A stretch of 61,192 nt of DNA from CAUSKK01 sp963533935 (lineage in GTDB: Bacteria > Pseudomonadota > Gammaproteobacteria > Cardiobacteriales > Cardiobacteriaceae). Where the stretch lies: contig CAUSQL010000007.1 of assembly GCA_963533935.1 (NCBI GenBank), positions 1-61,192 of the forward strand. The letters run 5' to 3'. Both the position numbers and the translations under genes were made by a program. Position 1 is the stretch's first letter. Every line of letters starts with the position of its first letter. This document shows positions 31,298-38,789 of this stretch, one piece after another. The notes below the pieces were generated by a model. The model saw only the letters and a program-made list of their open reading frames with translations, had not been told where the DNA came from and did no database searches.

Positions 31298-33274
31298 ATG
31301 GCTAAGATTCGATGGCTCAGTGCCGAGGATTACCAGGGGCGGGTTAGTCCGCGCCAATGGCGGCAAAGCCTGGGGGTGTTCCTCCTCGCCTATCTGCCGC
31401 TGATGTTCGGCCTGCCGCAGGGGGTAGGCTACCTACTTTTACTGCCGCTGCTGACCAAGTGGCTGCCCAATTACCGGGTGCAGGTGCTGGCGGCCCTCCT
31501 GACGGTGGTGGCCAGCTTCGGCTACCTGCTCACCCACTTCATGGCCCTGGGCTTTACCAATGGTTCCGTAACGCTGCTGGCGGGCATGGCGGTGGCGAAA
31601 ATGCTGGAATCCCGCAACGTGCGCGACCGCAACGTGCTGTTTCTTCTACAAATGCTGCTGCTGCTGGCGGCGCTCATGTACGGCAGCAATGCGGCGCTGC
31701 TGCTCTATCTCTTTGTGGTTTTCGGCCTCAGCCTGCGGCTGCTCATGGACCAGCAGGTGCAGCACCGGGGCGCCTGGAAACTCATTCGCCGCTGGCTGCT
31801 GCTGGCCTTTCCCTTTGCGGTGCTAATGTTCTTTTTCTTCCCGCGCATTCCGCCGCTGTGGGCCATGCCGGAGCAGAAGAATTCCAACGTTACCGGTCTG
31901 GGCGAGCAGATGTCCATGGGCGACATTGCCAGCCTGGCCCAGTCCGATGAGGTGGTGTTCCGCGCCAAATTCACCGACCGCCGCCCCGAGGGCAAGGACA
32001 TGTACTGGCGCGGGCCGGTGCTGTGGCATTTCGACGGGCTAAATTGGACGCAGCGCTCTTCGGACAGCATTAATGCGCCGCCGCGATTGACCTATTCCCC
32101 CCGGGACACGGTGGCCTACGAATGGACGGCGGTGAAGAGCTCCCTGGAATGGCTTACGGGCCTGGACGTGGTGGTGTCCATCGACGGCCTGGTCATGCAG
32201 GGCAAGTCCTACCAGATGCGCATGCCGCCGCCGGGCCGGGACAAGCGCAAGCGCTACCAGATGGTTTCCACTTTAAGGGCGGACATGCAGCAGCTGGACC
32301 CGGAGGAACGGCGCGACGCCCTGCGGCTACCGCGGGTTTATCCGCAGACCCAGGCCCTGGCGGAACGGCTGCGGGCGGAGAACGGCGGCACCGCGGCCGG
32401 CTTTGCCCGGGGCTTTCTCAAATATCTGAGCAACAGCGAATTCTATTATTCCCTGGAGCCGCCGCCGGGCATGGGCGACGTGGAGCAGTTTCTCTTCTCG
32501 CCCACCGGCCACATCGGCTTCTGTGAGCACTACGCCAATGCCATGGCCATTGCCGCCCGTTCCATTAAGATTCCGGCGCGGGTGGTTACCGGCTACCAGG
32601 GCGGCGAGGAGAATTTGCTGAATAACTACTGGGTGGTGCGGGAGGAGAATGCCCACGCCTGGGTGGAGCTGTACATCGACAACCGCTGGCAGCGCTTTGA
32701 CCCCACGGCGGCGGTGGCCCCCTACCGCATTCAGCAGGCGCGGCTTGGGGCCCAATCCCTGCAGGCGGCCGGCGCCGACAACCGGTCGGTGGTGTCGCGG
32801 CTGGCGGAGAACGTGCAGGCGGTGTCCTGGCTGCGCAGCCTCTGGGACGCCACCAGCACCTTCTGGCAGGAGCGGGTGGTTAATTTCGACGAGGACGACC
32901 AGAACGGCCTGCTGGAGCAGCTGGGCCTGAGGGAGATGGGCAAGATTGCCCTGGTGGCCCTGCTGGTCTTTGGCGGCCTGGTGCTGATGCTGCTGCTCTA
33001 CTTCGTCAGCCGCCGCACGCCGCCCTTGCCGGGGGACCGGGTGGCGCAGCTGGGCCAGCGGCTGCTGGACAAGTGGGGCGAATTAGGGGAAGTGCGCTAC
33101 GGCAGCGAGAGCTTTAGCCACTACCTGCGGCGGCTGGCGGAAATCTGGCCGGCCCAGGAGCCGGCGCTGCTGGCGCTGGCAGAAGCCCACGAACGTTACC
33201 GCTACTACGAACAGGGCGACGAGGCGGCGTTGCTGGCGCAGATGAAAGCGCTGTTGAAACAGAAGATGGGCTGA
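31298..33274 (+). CDS. tgpA: TgpA-like membrane transglutaminase
   Basis: 658 residues. Five to six N-terminal transmembrane helices (about 20-195, DUF3488) precede a periplasmic transglutaminase domain. The triad is Cys409 (GFCEHYANAMAIAARS), His453 (NAHAWVELY) and Asp468 (FDPTAA). A further transmembrane helix near 550-570 is followed by a cytoplasmic DUF4129-like tail. TgpA is an essential periplasmic transglutaminase in Pseudomonas aeruginosa; its substrate is unsettled. The gene starts 7 nt after the DUF58 gene and ends the lpxK-moxR-DUF58-tgpA operon. Confidence 0.93.
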   Translation: MAKIRWLSAEDYQGRVSPRQWRQSLGVFLLAYLPLMFGLPQGVGYLLLLPLLTKWLPNYRVQVLAALLTVVASFGYLLTHFMALGFTNGSVTLLAGMAVAKMLESRNVRDRNVLFLLQMLLLLAALMYGSNAALLLYLFVVFGLSLRLLMDQQVQHRGAWKLIRRWLLLAFPFAVLMFFFFPRIPPLWAMPEQKNSNVTGLGEQMSMGDIASLAQSDEVVFRAKFTDRRPEGKDMYWRGPVLWHFDGLNWTQRSSDSINAPPRLTYSPRDTVAYEWTAVKSSLEWLTGLDVVVSIDGLVMQGKSYQMRMPPPGRDKRKRYQMVSTLRADMQQLDPEERRDALRLPRVYPQTQALAERLRAENGGTAAGFARGFLKYLSNSEFYYSLEPPPGMGDVEQFLFSPTGHIGFCEHYANAMAIAARSIKIPARVVTGYQGGEENLLNNYWVVREENAHAWVELYIDNRWQRFDPTAAVAPYRIQQARLGAQSLQAAGADNRSVVSRLAENVQAVSWLRSLWDATSTFWQERVVNFDEDDQNGLLEQLGLREMGKIALVALLVFGGLVLMLLLYFVSRRTPPLPGDRVAQLGQRLLDKWGELGEVRYGSESFSHYLRRLAEIWPAQEPALLALAEAHERYRYYEQGDEAALLAQMKALLKQKMG

Positions 33275-33276
33275 CC

Positions 33277-33420
33277 TTTACCGACGGCCGGGCGCTTTGG
33301 TTGTATGTATTTAGAGCGTTAATTACATACAACCAAAGCGCCCGTCCGGTTGTTCTCCCTCCGGTCGCCGGCCAGCCGGTCGCCTCCTCCGTCGGCTCAC
33401 GCTCGGCCGCTTGTATAAAC
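33277..33420. repeat. GGGCGCTT palindrome with a relic insertion in the outer right arm
   Basis: Left arm TTTACCGACGGCCGGGCGCT; boxes TGGT/ACCA pair exactly. The right arm reads AAAGCGCCCGTCCG and is then split by about 63 nt (33348-33410, starting GGTTGTTCTCCCTCCGGTCG) before CTTGTATAAA. The split sequence resembles the long GGTTCT module, degenerate, but sits further out than the usual GGGCG/CTT junction. Confidence 0.85.
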
Positions 33421-33500
33421 GGCGGTGGGCTAATGACCCCCACATTAATTGGCGGCATAGTCCCTGCGGCCTTAGACCATCTAAATAACCTGGAGAAATC

Positions 33501-34058
33501 ATGGCAAAGGAATGCAACTGTAGCCGCTGCAACTGCAACAGGCCCTCGGATAACTGGGGCTGTCTGCTGGTCATCGCCCTATTTATCATCTGGAAAATCA
33601 TCGACGGCTGGCCGGGGAGTATGAACAGACGCAGCTTTGAATTAAGCCGCGATAACAACCAGGTCAGTTGCCATATCAGCGGCAAGCTGGCCAGCGAAAA
33701 GGTGCGGGAATACCTGGCCATTTGCGACGAGGAACAGCGCAAATTGGACCAGCGACTGCAATCGGCCGCCGCGGCCGTTCCGGCGGCGACCCAGGCGGTA
33801 ACAGTTCCGGCCGCGCCGCCGGCGCACTTAACCACGCCCGTTAGCCCGGCAGCTAGCGCCGTAAGCAGTCAAGCGGCTAGCCCGCCTCCGGCCGTGCTGG
33901 CAGCTACCCCGGCCGCCGTTCCCCCATCATCAGCTGACCAGCTACCGGCGCAGCCTGACCAGTCGCAGACGCAGCAGGCGCAGCCTGACCAGGCTTCGCC
34001 TGACCAGCTTCCCGCAGAGCCAATTCCGGCGGCCCCGCCCACCGATGGAGCGCTGTAA
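33501..34058 (+). CDS. Small Cys-rich membrane protein with Ala/Pro tail
   Basis: 185 residues. The first 13 residues hold a cysteine cluster (ECNCSRCNCNR), which could bind a metal. One transmembrane helix follows (about 19-34, WGCLLVIALFIIWKII), then a short charged helical part (SEKVREYLAICDEEQRKLDQ), and from residue 85 a low-complexity Ala/Pro/Gln/Ser tail. I do not recognise the family. It has a TGGAGAAAT ribosome-binding site and stands alone between repeats. Confidence 0.65.
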   Translation: MAKECNCSRCNCNRPSDNWGCLLVIALFIIWKIIDGWPGSMNRRSFELSRDNNQVSCHISGKLASEKVREYLAICDEEQRKLDQRLQSAAAAVPAATQAVTVPAAPPAHLTTPVSPAASAVSSQAASPPPAVLAATPAAVPPSSADQLPAQPDQSQTQQAQPDQASPDQLPAEPIPAAPPTDGAL

Positions 34059-34077
34059 ACCCCCCGCTGCCCGCTAA

Positions 34078-34153
34078 ATTACAAACGGTTGAAGCGCCCG
34101 TCTGTATGTTTAACGGTTTTAAACATACAGACGGGCGCTTCCCCTGTCTGTAA
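34078..34153. repeat. GGGCGCTT element with swapped core
   Basis: The outer left end is normal (TTACAAACGG) but the core reads TTGAAGCGCCCGTCTGTATG, a right-type core in a left position. The second half is AAACATACAGACGGGCGCTT then CCCCTGTCTGTAA. The two halves still pair in the middle (GCGCCCGTCTGTATGTTTAA with TTAAACATACAGACGGGCGC). It looks like a recombinant of two elements. Confidence 0.85.
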
Positions 34154-34222
34154 CTGGGCTAAAAATACATGGGTAGCCGCGCCGCCTGTTACAGTTCCCT
34201 AAAGCTAAACCGGGAGAAAGCC

Positions 34223-34921
34223 ATGAACCCAATCCGTTGGCGCCTGGCCGCCGGCACCCTGGCCGCCCTCTGCTGGACGGTGGCCGATGGCCTGCTGGTG
34301 GGCTTTGTGCCCGCCCCCTTAAGCGCCGCCCAGGCGGCCCTCCTGCCCCAGCTGCACGGCGACGGCGATTTATTCGCGCTCATGCTCACCGGGTCTCCGG
34401 CCCGCCTGGGCTGGGGCCTGTTGCTCGCCACCTTCAGCCTGCCCCTCTATCTGCTGGCCAGTCCCAGCCTCGCCGCTTTGCTAAGGGTTAAGGCTGGCCG
34501 CTGGCTTGCTCTGGCGTTGGCTCTGGTCTACTGCTGGCTGCCGCTGGCCCACGCCGGCTTTTACTACCTGGGGCGGCTGGCGCAAACGGTCAGCGTGAGC
34601 AGCGGGCCGGGCCTGGCCCAGGCCATCGCCGCCTACAACGACGCCCACGACCTGCTGTTCTATCACTGGGCCGCCAGTATGGGCCTCACCTACCTGGTGT
34701 GGCTGGCGCTGCTGCTTTACCAGCTGAGCGGCCACAGCCGCCTGCCGCGCTGGGCAGCGCTGCTGAATCCGCTGCCGACCACGGTGCTAATTGCGGTAAC
34801 GGCGGCGGCCTTTCCCACGGCGCCGCTGGCGGCGATGGTCGGCGGGGCCAGCTTTAACCTGGCGGCCCTGATTTTCTATGGCAGCAGCCTGTTACTGGTG
34901 GCTCGGGAAGAAAGGCCGTAA
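34223..34921 (+). CDS. Polytopic membrane protein of unknown function
   Basis: 232 residues with about six transmembrane helices, starting at the ATG preceded by GGGAGAAAGCC. It has the look of the DUF6796-type proteins I recall (HAGFYYLGRLAQ, YNDAHDLLFYHWAASMGLTY), but I hold this lightly. There is no catalytic motif. It is monocistronic between repeat elements. Confidence 0.7.
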   Translation: MNPIRWRLAAGTLAALCWTVADGLLVGFVPAPLSAAQAALLPQLHGDGDLFALMLTGSPARLGWGLLLATFSLPLYLLASPSLAALLRVKAGRWLALALALVYCWLPLAHAGFYYLGRLAQTVSVSSGPGLAQAIAAYNDAHDLLFYHWAASMGLTYLVWLALLLYQLSGHSRLPRWAALLNPLPTTVLIAVTAAAFPTAPLAAMVGGASFNLAALIFYGSSLLLVAREERP

Positions 34922-34929
34922 TTAGGGCC

Positions 34930-34997
34930 TTAATACATACAGCAGAAGCGCAGCACTATGACCTTTAGGTCGTAGAACCGCCCCGCCGTCGGTAAAA
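34930..34997. repeat. GGGCGCTT right half carrying the 30-bp insertion
   Basis: TTAATACATACAGCAGAAGC then G is followed at 34951-34980 by CAGCACTATGACCTTTAGGT then CGTAGAACCG, and then by CCCCGCCGTCGGTAAAA. The insert is the reverse complement of that at 10611-10640 apart from a few bases, and has the same length and junction. Confidence 0.88.
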
Positions 34998-35090
34998 CCG
35001 CCATAGCCAACGGTAGGGGCGCCATAACTTTCTGCGCCGCCGGCGCCGCCGCGCTCGCTTCTACAATGATTTTTTTAATTGGAGTTAGCC

Positions 35091-35867
35091 ATGAAAAAAC
35101 TTTTCCTACTGCTCATGCTAGCCGGCCGCAGCCTGTTCGCTGCCGAGGCCAGCCTGCTGGAACGCCTGAACGGCGGCGGCCCGGTCATCGTCGCCACCGA
35201 CGGCGCCTACAGGCCCTTCAACTACCACGACGAGAAGGACCAGCTCACCGGCTACGACATCGAAATCTGCCGCGCCCTCTTCGCCAAGCTCGGCGTTCAG
35301 GTGGAATTTAAAGAAACCCTGTGGGACGGCATGCTGGCGGGGCTGAAGAGCGGCCGCTTCGACTTCGTCGCCAATCAGGTTACGGTGCAGACGCCGGAGC
35401 GCCGCGCCAGCTTCATTCCCTCCCTGCCCTACAGCTACACCGGCATGGTCATCGTTACCCGCAAGGACAATCAGACCATTAAGAATCCCAGCCAAATCAA
35501 GGGGCGCAAGGCGGCGCAAACCCTGAATTCCAACCACACCAGCTTCGCCGAGGAGCAGGGGGCGGAAATTCTGCCGGTGGAAAGCCTGGCCCAGTCGCTG
35601 CTGGCGGTGGAGCAGGGCCGCGCCGACTTGACCGTGAACGACAGCCTGGCCCTGCTGGATTATCTAAAGATGCACCCGGACAGCCCGCTGCAAATCAGCT
35701 GGACGTCGCCCAGCGCCGAGCTGGTGCCGGCCGGACTGGTGGCGGCCAAGGGCCAGGAGGAGGCAATGAAGAAAATCGACGCCGCCCTGGCCGAATTACA
35801 GAAGGACGGCACCCTGAAGGCCATTGGCGAACGCTTCTTCGGCAAGGACGTGTCGGTTAAACCCTAG
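35091..35867 (+). CDS. Periplasmic amino-acid-binding protein (SBP family 3)
   Basis: 258 residues. Signal peptide MKKLFLLLMLAGRSLFAAEA. The fold is family 3: VIVATDGAYRPFNYHDEKDQ, LTGYDIEICRALFAKLGVQV, WDGMLAGLKSGRFDFVANQV and the closing KIDAALAELQKDGTLKAIGE. The GYDIEI and DFVANQ pattern is nearest to cystine/polar amino-acid binders (TcyJ/FliY-like). No permease or ATPase gene is adjacent. TTGGAGTTAGCC precedes the ATG. Confidence 0.9.
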   Translation: MKKLFLLLMLAGRSLFAAEASLLERLNGGGPVIVATDGAYRPFNYHDEKDQLTGYDIEICRALFAKLGVQVEFKETLWDGMLAGLKSGRFDFVANQVTVQTPERRASFIPSLPYSYTGMVIVTRKDNQTIKNPSQIKGRKAAQTLNSNHTSFAEEQGAEILPVESLAQSLLAVEQGRADLTVNDSLALLDYLKMHPDSPLQISWTSPSAELVPAGLVAAKGQEEAMKKIDAALAELQKDGTLKAIGERFFGKDVSVKP

Positions 35868-35876
35868 ACATTGGGT

Positions 35877-35960
35877 TAATTACAAACAGCCGGGCGCTTT
35901 ACATGTATGTATTTAGGTCTTTAATTACATACATGTAAAGCGCCCTGTTGTCGGTAATTA
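35877..35960. repeat. GGGCGCTT palindromic element before the antitoxin remnant
   Basis: Arms ACAAACAGCCGGGCGCTT and AAGCGCCCTGTTGTCGGTAA; boxes TACA/TGTA pair exactly. It occupies the space where a HigB-type toxin gene would be expected, ending 14 nt before the antitoxin start. Confidence 0.93.
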
Positions 35961-35974
35961 CACCCAACTTATTG

Positions 35975-36343
35975 ATGAAAACCACAAATAAACCAAAGCT
36001 AAGGCCGGAAGAGCTGGCCGCCCTCGGCCTTAAACCGGAAGATTTACAGCTGACGGCCTACGACGTGAATGACTACCTGAACACGGACGAAGAGGTGGCC
36101 GGCTATTTAAATACCGTCCTGACAATGGGCGGTCTGCCGCTGCTGCTAAAGGCCCTGCGCGACGTGGCCCGGGGGCCGGGCATGAGCGATTTAGCCCGCC
36201 AGACCGGACTAACCGAGGAGCATCTAGCTGAGGCTCTGGCTACGGGCGGCAATCCGCGCTTTGCCACGGTGCTGCGGGTCGCCTAAGCCTTGGGCTTACA
36301 GCTGCAATTCGTGGCGGCAAAAGAAGAACCGCCGGCGGATTAA
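35975..36343 (+). pseudogene. HigA-like addiction-module antidote, interrupted by a stop codon
   Basis: The frame from 35975 encodes a putative addiction-module antidote (TIGR02684 type): VNDYLNTDEEVAGYLNTVL, LKALRDVARGPGMSDLARQT and EALATGGNPRFATVLRVA. It stops at TAA (36284-36286). Directly after this stop the same frame continues ALGLQLQFVAAKEEPPAD and then TAA at 36341, which is the family's expected C-terminus (VLKALGL-type). One base change (AAA or AAG to TAA) at the position of a usual Lys would explain it. No toxin gene precedes it; a palindromic repeat lies there. The shortened protein may still fold. No ribosome-binding site is evident. Confidence 0.78.
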
Positions 36344-36371
36344 GCACCACGTCGGTGCACAGACTTGCCTA

Positions 36372-36454
36372 TTTACAAACAGTAGGGCGCTTCCTCTGTA
36401 TGTATTTAAGCCCTTAATTACATACAGAGGAAGCGCCCCGCTGTTTGTATAAAT
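36372..36454. repeat. GGGCGCTT palindromic element
   Basis: Arms ACAAACAGTAGGGCGCTT and AAGCGCCCCGCTGTTTGTAT. Boxes CCTC/GAGG pair exactly. It lies between convergent genes, next to a true terminator. Confidence 0.93.
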
Positions 36455-36463
36455 CCGAAACAT

Positions 36464-36493
36464 AAAAAAAATCGCGGTCCGGGAACCGCGATT
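36464..36493 (-). terminator. Terminator of the chorismatase-like operon
   Basis: Perfect 9-bp stem AATCGCGGT / ACCGCGATT with a 6-nt loop and, on the minus strand, a run of eight Ts. It is 26 nt past the stop of the last gene of the minus-strand operon. Confidence 0.92.
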
Positions 36494-36518
36494 GGTTTCA
36501 ACAAAATGGCACGAACGA

Positions 36519-36959
36519 CTAGGCGGCCTTCTTAATGTGGCCCAAATAGGTTTCCGCACACTTAAAGCCGAAGCCCACGTAGGCCCGGTTCAGCGCCTCG
36601 TACTTGCGGTCGGCCTTGGTGCGGCCGCCGCGGCTCATGGCCGTGTTGTAGTGGCCCAAATGCGCCGCCGCGTGGCCAATCTCCGCCAGGGCGAGAATCA
36701 GCGCCGTCTGGTTTTCGTCCAAGTCCGACACCTCTTCCACCAGGTGCGCCATGACCCGGAACCAGCGCTTGGTGCCCAGGTCGATGTCCAATTCCCCGTT
36801 GGCGAATTTGCGGAAGTCGATGAGAGCGTTTTCCACCTGGTACTTGGTGCGCGGGTGCACGGCCCAGCTGTAGCTGGCGGCCAGGTCAATGACCCGGTTG
36901 TAGTACTGGTACAGGTCGTCGGTGCTGTAGTCGGTGATGTCGTAGAGCTTATAAGCCAT
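36519..36959 (-). CDS. Small helical protein, paralog 2 of the chorismatase-like operon
   Basis: 146 residues, soluble and helical, no signal peptide. It aligns end to end with the product of the first gene of the operon (38153-38635): both have an AHPR/VHPR segment, a GEL segment, KRWFR or KKWFK, and the strongest block AHLGHYNTAMSRGGRT (ASHMGHVNMALSRGGRT in the partner) followed by a YV.FG.K helix. I do not recognise the family. The His-rich AEIGHAAAHLGH helix could bind a metal or cofactor. It starts about 22 nt after the middle gene with an AGAGAGGAAAAA ribosome-binding site. Confidence 0.8.
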   Translation of the reverse strand: MAYKLYDITDYSTDDLYQYYNRVIDLAASYSWAVHPRTKYQVENALIDFRKFANGELDIDLGTKRWFRVMAHLVEEVSDLDENQTALILALAEIGHAAAHLGHYNTAMSRGGRTKADRKYEALNRAYVGFGFKCAETYLGHIKKAA

Positions 36960-36980
36960 GGTTTTTTCCTCTCTAAATTC

Positions 36981-38153
36981 TTAAATCTTGTCGATGTGGG
37001 CCACCGCTTCCAGTTCCACCAGCAAATCGTCGCGGCAGACGTCGCCGATGGTGTAGGCCACCGGCACGCCGGCCAGCTGCCGTTCGCAGACCCGGCGCAC
37101 GGTTTCGTAGTCCTGCCGGTGCTTGATGTAGGCGCGCACGGCGGCCAGCTGGTGCAGCTGTGCCCCATAGCCGGGGAAGCCGGCCCGGGCGAAGTTCTCC
37201 GGCGCAATCAGCGTGGCGATGTTCAGCAGGGTTTCCTCGGTCTGCTTGGCCACGTCGCCGGGGTGTACGGTCTCGGAGGCGGTAATGGAGGCGGTGCCGG
37301 ACACGTAGACCGCCGCCTGCTGGTCGTGAATCACCGCCATGGCCCGGGCGAACTTCGGCGTTTCCGGGCTGTAGTGGCGGCCGTACTCGAAGGCGGCCGT
37401 TTGCCGCGGATTCTCCAGCGGCAGGGTGAACACGTCCCGGCGCTCAGTGATTAAAGCGGTGCAGGACAGGGCCACCGCCAGGCCGCCCATGCCAATGCCG
37501 GTGGAGGCCGGGTAGATGTCGTGGCCCGGGTCCCGGTAGAGGTGTTCGGTGAGAAACTTGGTGTCGCCGAAGACCACCGTGCGGGCCCGGTTTAATTCCT
37601 TGTAGCGCTGCATTAGCTCCGGGTGCTGCTGGTCGTCGGCGACGATGCTGCCCATGTAGAACCAGGTGCGGAAGACCTGGGCGAGGCGCGCGCCGCCGGC
37701 CTTCAGCAGTTCCAAATTGTGTTCCAGCACCCGCTTGGTGTCGCCGAAGGCGTCGGCGGGCCGGTGGCCGCCGGCCAGGCTGTCGCTGTGGCTGTGTACC
37801 CAGGTGATGTCGTGGTGCCGTTCGATGGTCAAATGCTCATTGACCCGTTCCAGGCGGCCCTCGTTGGCCACGGTAACTTCCAGGATTAACAGGGAACCGT
37901 CCGCCGGCGGCTGACTCACGTAGCCAATCAGCGGCAGCACGCCCAATTCTTCCCGAAAGAGCCGCTCCAGCTCCTCCTGCTCCGCCGCGTCGCGGAAGAA
38001 CACGGTCAGCCGCAGCAGCCGCTCCAGGGGGAATTGGCGCCGCAGCTGGGCCATCACGTCGTTGAATTGTTCCCGATAGCTGCTGCCGCTGCGCGGGGTG
38101 AGCACGCCGTATTCATAGGCGGCCACCGCCGCCTGCTTCGCCGCCAGTGCCAT
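36981..38153 (-). CDS. Chorismatase-like RidA/YjgF-fold protein (FkbO/Hyg5/XanB2 type)
   Basis: 390 residues, cytosolic. The second half matches chorismatases: ENPRQTAAFEYGRHYSPETP, FARAMAVIHDQQAAVYVSGT then ASITASETVHPGDVAKQTEE, and the close IGDVCRDDLLVELEAV. Chorismatases hydrolyse or rearrange chorismate (FkbO: dihydroxycyclohexadiene carboxylate; Hyg5/XanB2: 3-hydroxybenzoate and relatives). The acidic residues in VELEA (Glu380, Glu382) fall where I recall the catalytic Glu. The front half contains an additional histidine-rich stretch (HHDITWVHSHSDSLAGGHRP) not needed for that chemistry. Its ATG shares one base with the preceding stop (TAATG). The substrate is inferred only from the family. 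Confidence 0.75.
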   Translation of the reverse strand: MALAAKQAAVAAYEYGVLTPRSGSSYREQFNDVMAQLRRQFPLERLLRLTVFFRDAAEQEELERLFREELGVLPLIGYVSQPPADGSLLILEVTVANEGRLERVNEHLTIERHHDITWVHSHSDSLAGGHRPADAFGDTKRVLEHNLELLKAGGARLAQVFRTWFYMGSIVADDQQHPELMQRYKELNRARTVVFGDTKFLTEHLYRDPGHDIYPASTGIGMGGLAVALSCTALITERRDVFTLPLENPRQTAAFEYGRHYSPETPKFARAMAVIHDQQAAVYVSGTASITASETVHPGDVAKQTEETLLNIATLIAPENFARAGFPGYGAQLHQLAAVRAYIKHRQDYETVRRVCERQLAGVPVAYTIGDVCRDDLLVELEAVAHIDKI

Positions 38154-38635
38154 TAGGCCACCGCTTCCTGGTCGAAGGTGAAATAGGGCTTCAGGCTGGG
38201 GTCGGCCAGCTTCAGAAATTCATCGACACCCTTTAGACCGAAATTCACGTAGGCCGTTTGCAGCTTCACGTACTCCCGGTCGATGGCGGTGCGGCCGCCG
38301 CGGCTCAGGGCCATGTTCACGTGGCCCATGTGGGAGGCGCCGTGGGCCACTTCGGCGCAGGCGAGAATGTAGGCGGACTGGGCGGCGTTCATGTCGCCCA
38401 CCTCTTCCGCCAGCTTGGTGAAGGCCTTAAACCATTTTTTCGCGCCCTCGTCGGTGCCCAGCTCGCCGGCGATGAAGCGGCGCAGGGCCTTAATGCCCTG
38501 TTCCACCGTGGCCTTAGCCCGCGGGTGGGCCAGATTAATGTGTTTTTCGATGACGTCCACGCCGAAGCTGAGGCGGTCGTAGAGTTCCTTGAGGGGGGTG
38601 CCGTCGCTGACGGTGAAGAAAATTTCCTGGGACAT
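38153..38635 (-). CDS. Small helical protein, paralog 1 of the chorismatase-like operon
   Basis: 160 residues, soluble. First gene of a three-gene minus-strand operon; AAGGAGCAACC precedes the ATG. It is paralogous to the last gene, with matching blocks AHPRAKATVEQGIKALRRF, IAGELG, AKKWFKAF, and AEVAHGASHMGHVNMALSRG. Extra N-terminal (MSQEIFFTVSDGTP) and C-terminal residues distinguish it. The pair may form a heteromer around the chorismatase-like protein. Family unknown to me. Confidence 0.8.
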   Translation of the reverse strand: MSQEIFFTVSDGTPLKELYDRLSFGVDVIEKHINLAHPRAKATVEQGIKALRRFIAGELGTDEGAKKWFKAFTKLAEEVGDMNAAQSAYILACAEVAHGASHMGHVNMALSRGGRTAIDREYVKLQTAYVNFGLKGVDEFLKLADPSLKPYFTFDQEAVA

Positions 38636-38719
38636 GGTTGCTCCTTGTAAAAACCGATGGGGCCTAGCTTAGGAAATGGCCGGGAAGCTGTCCAAGAGCT
38701 TTTTAGAATGGGCTTATTA

Positions 38720-38759
38720 CGGTTTTACATACATATAAAGCGCCCGGCTGTTTGTAATA
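38720..38759. repeat. GGGCGCTT element, right half
   Basis: A solitary right arm: TTTTACATACATATAAAGCG then CCCGGCTGTTTGTAATAA, in the divergent space between the chorismatase-like operon and ybaN. Confidence 0.85.
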
Positions 38760-38789
38760 AGCGGCTACAATGCCGGCCCGGAGGTAATC

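Noticed and set aside
36492..37454. 320-codon plus-strand frame across the chorismatase-like operon
   Set aside because: It is antisense to two genes with family-like sequence and contains the operon terminator at its start; no motif supports it.
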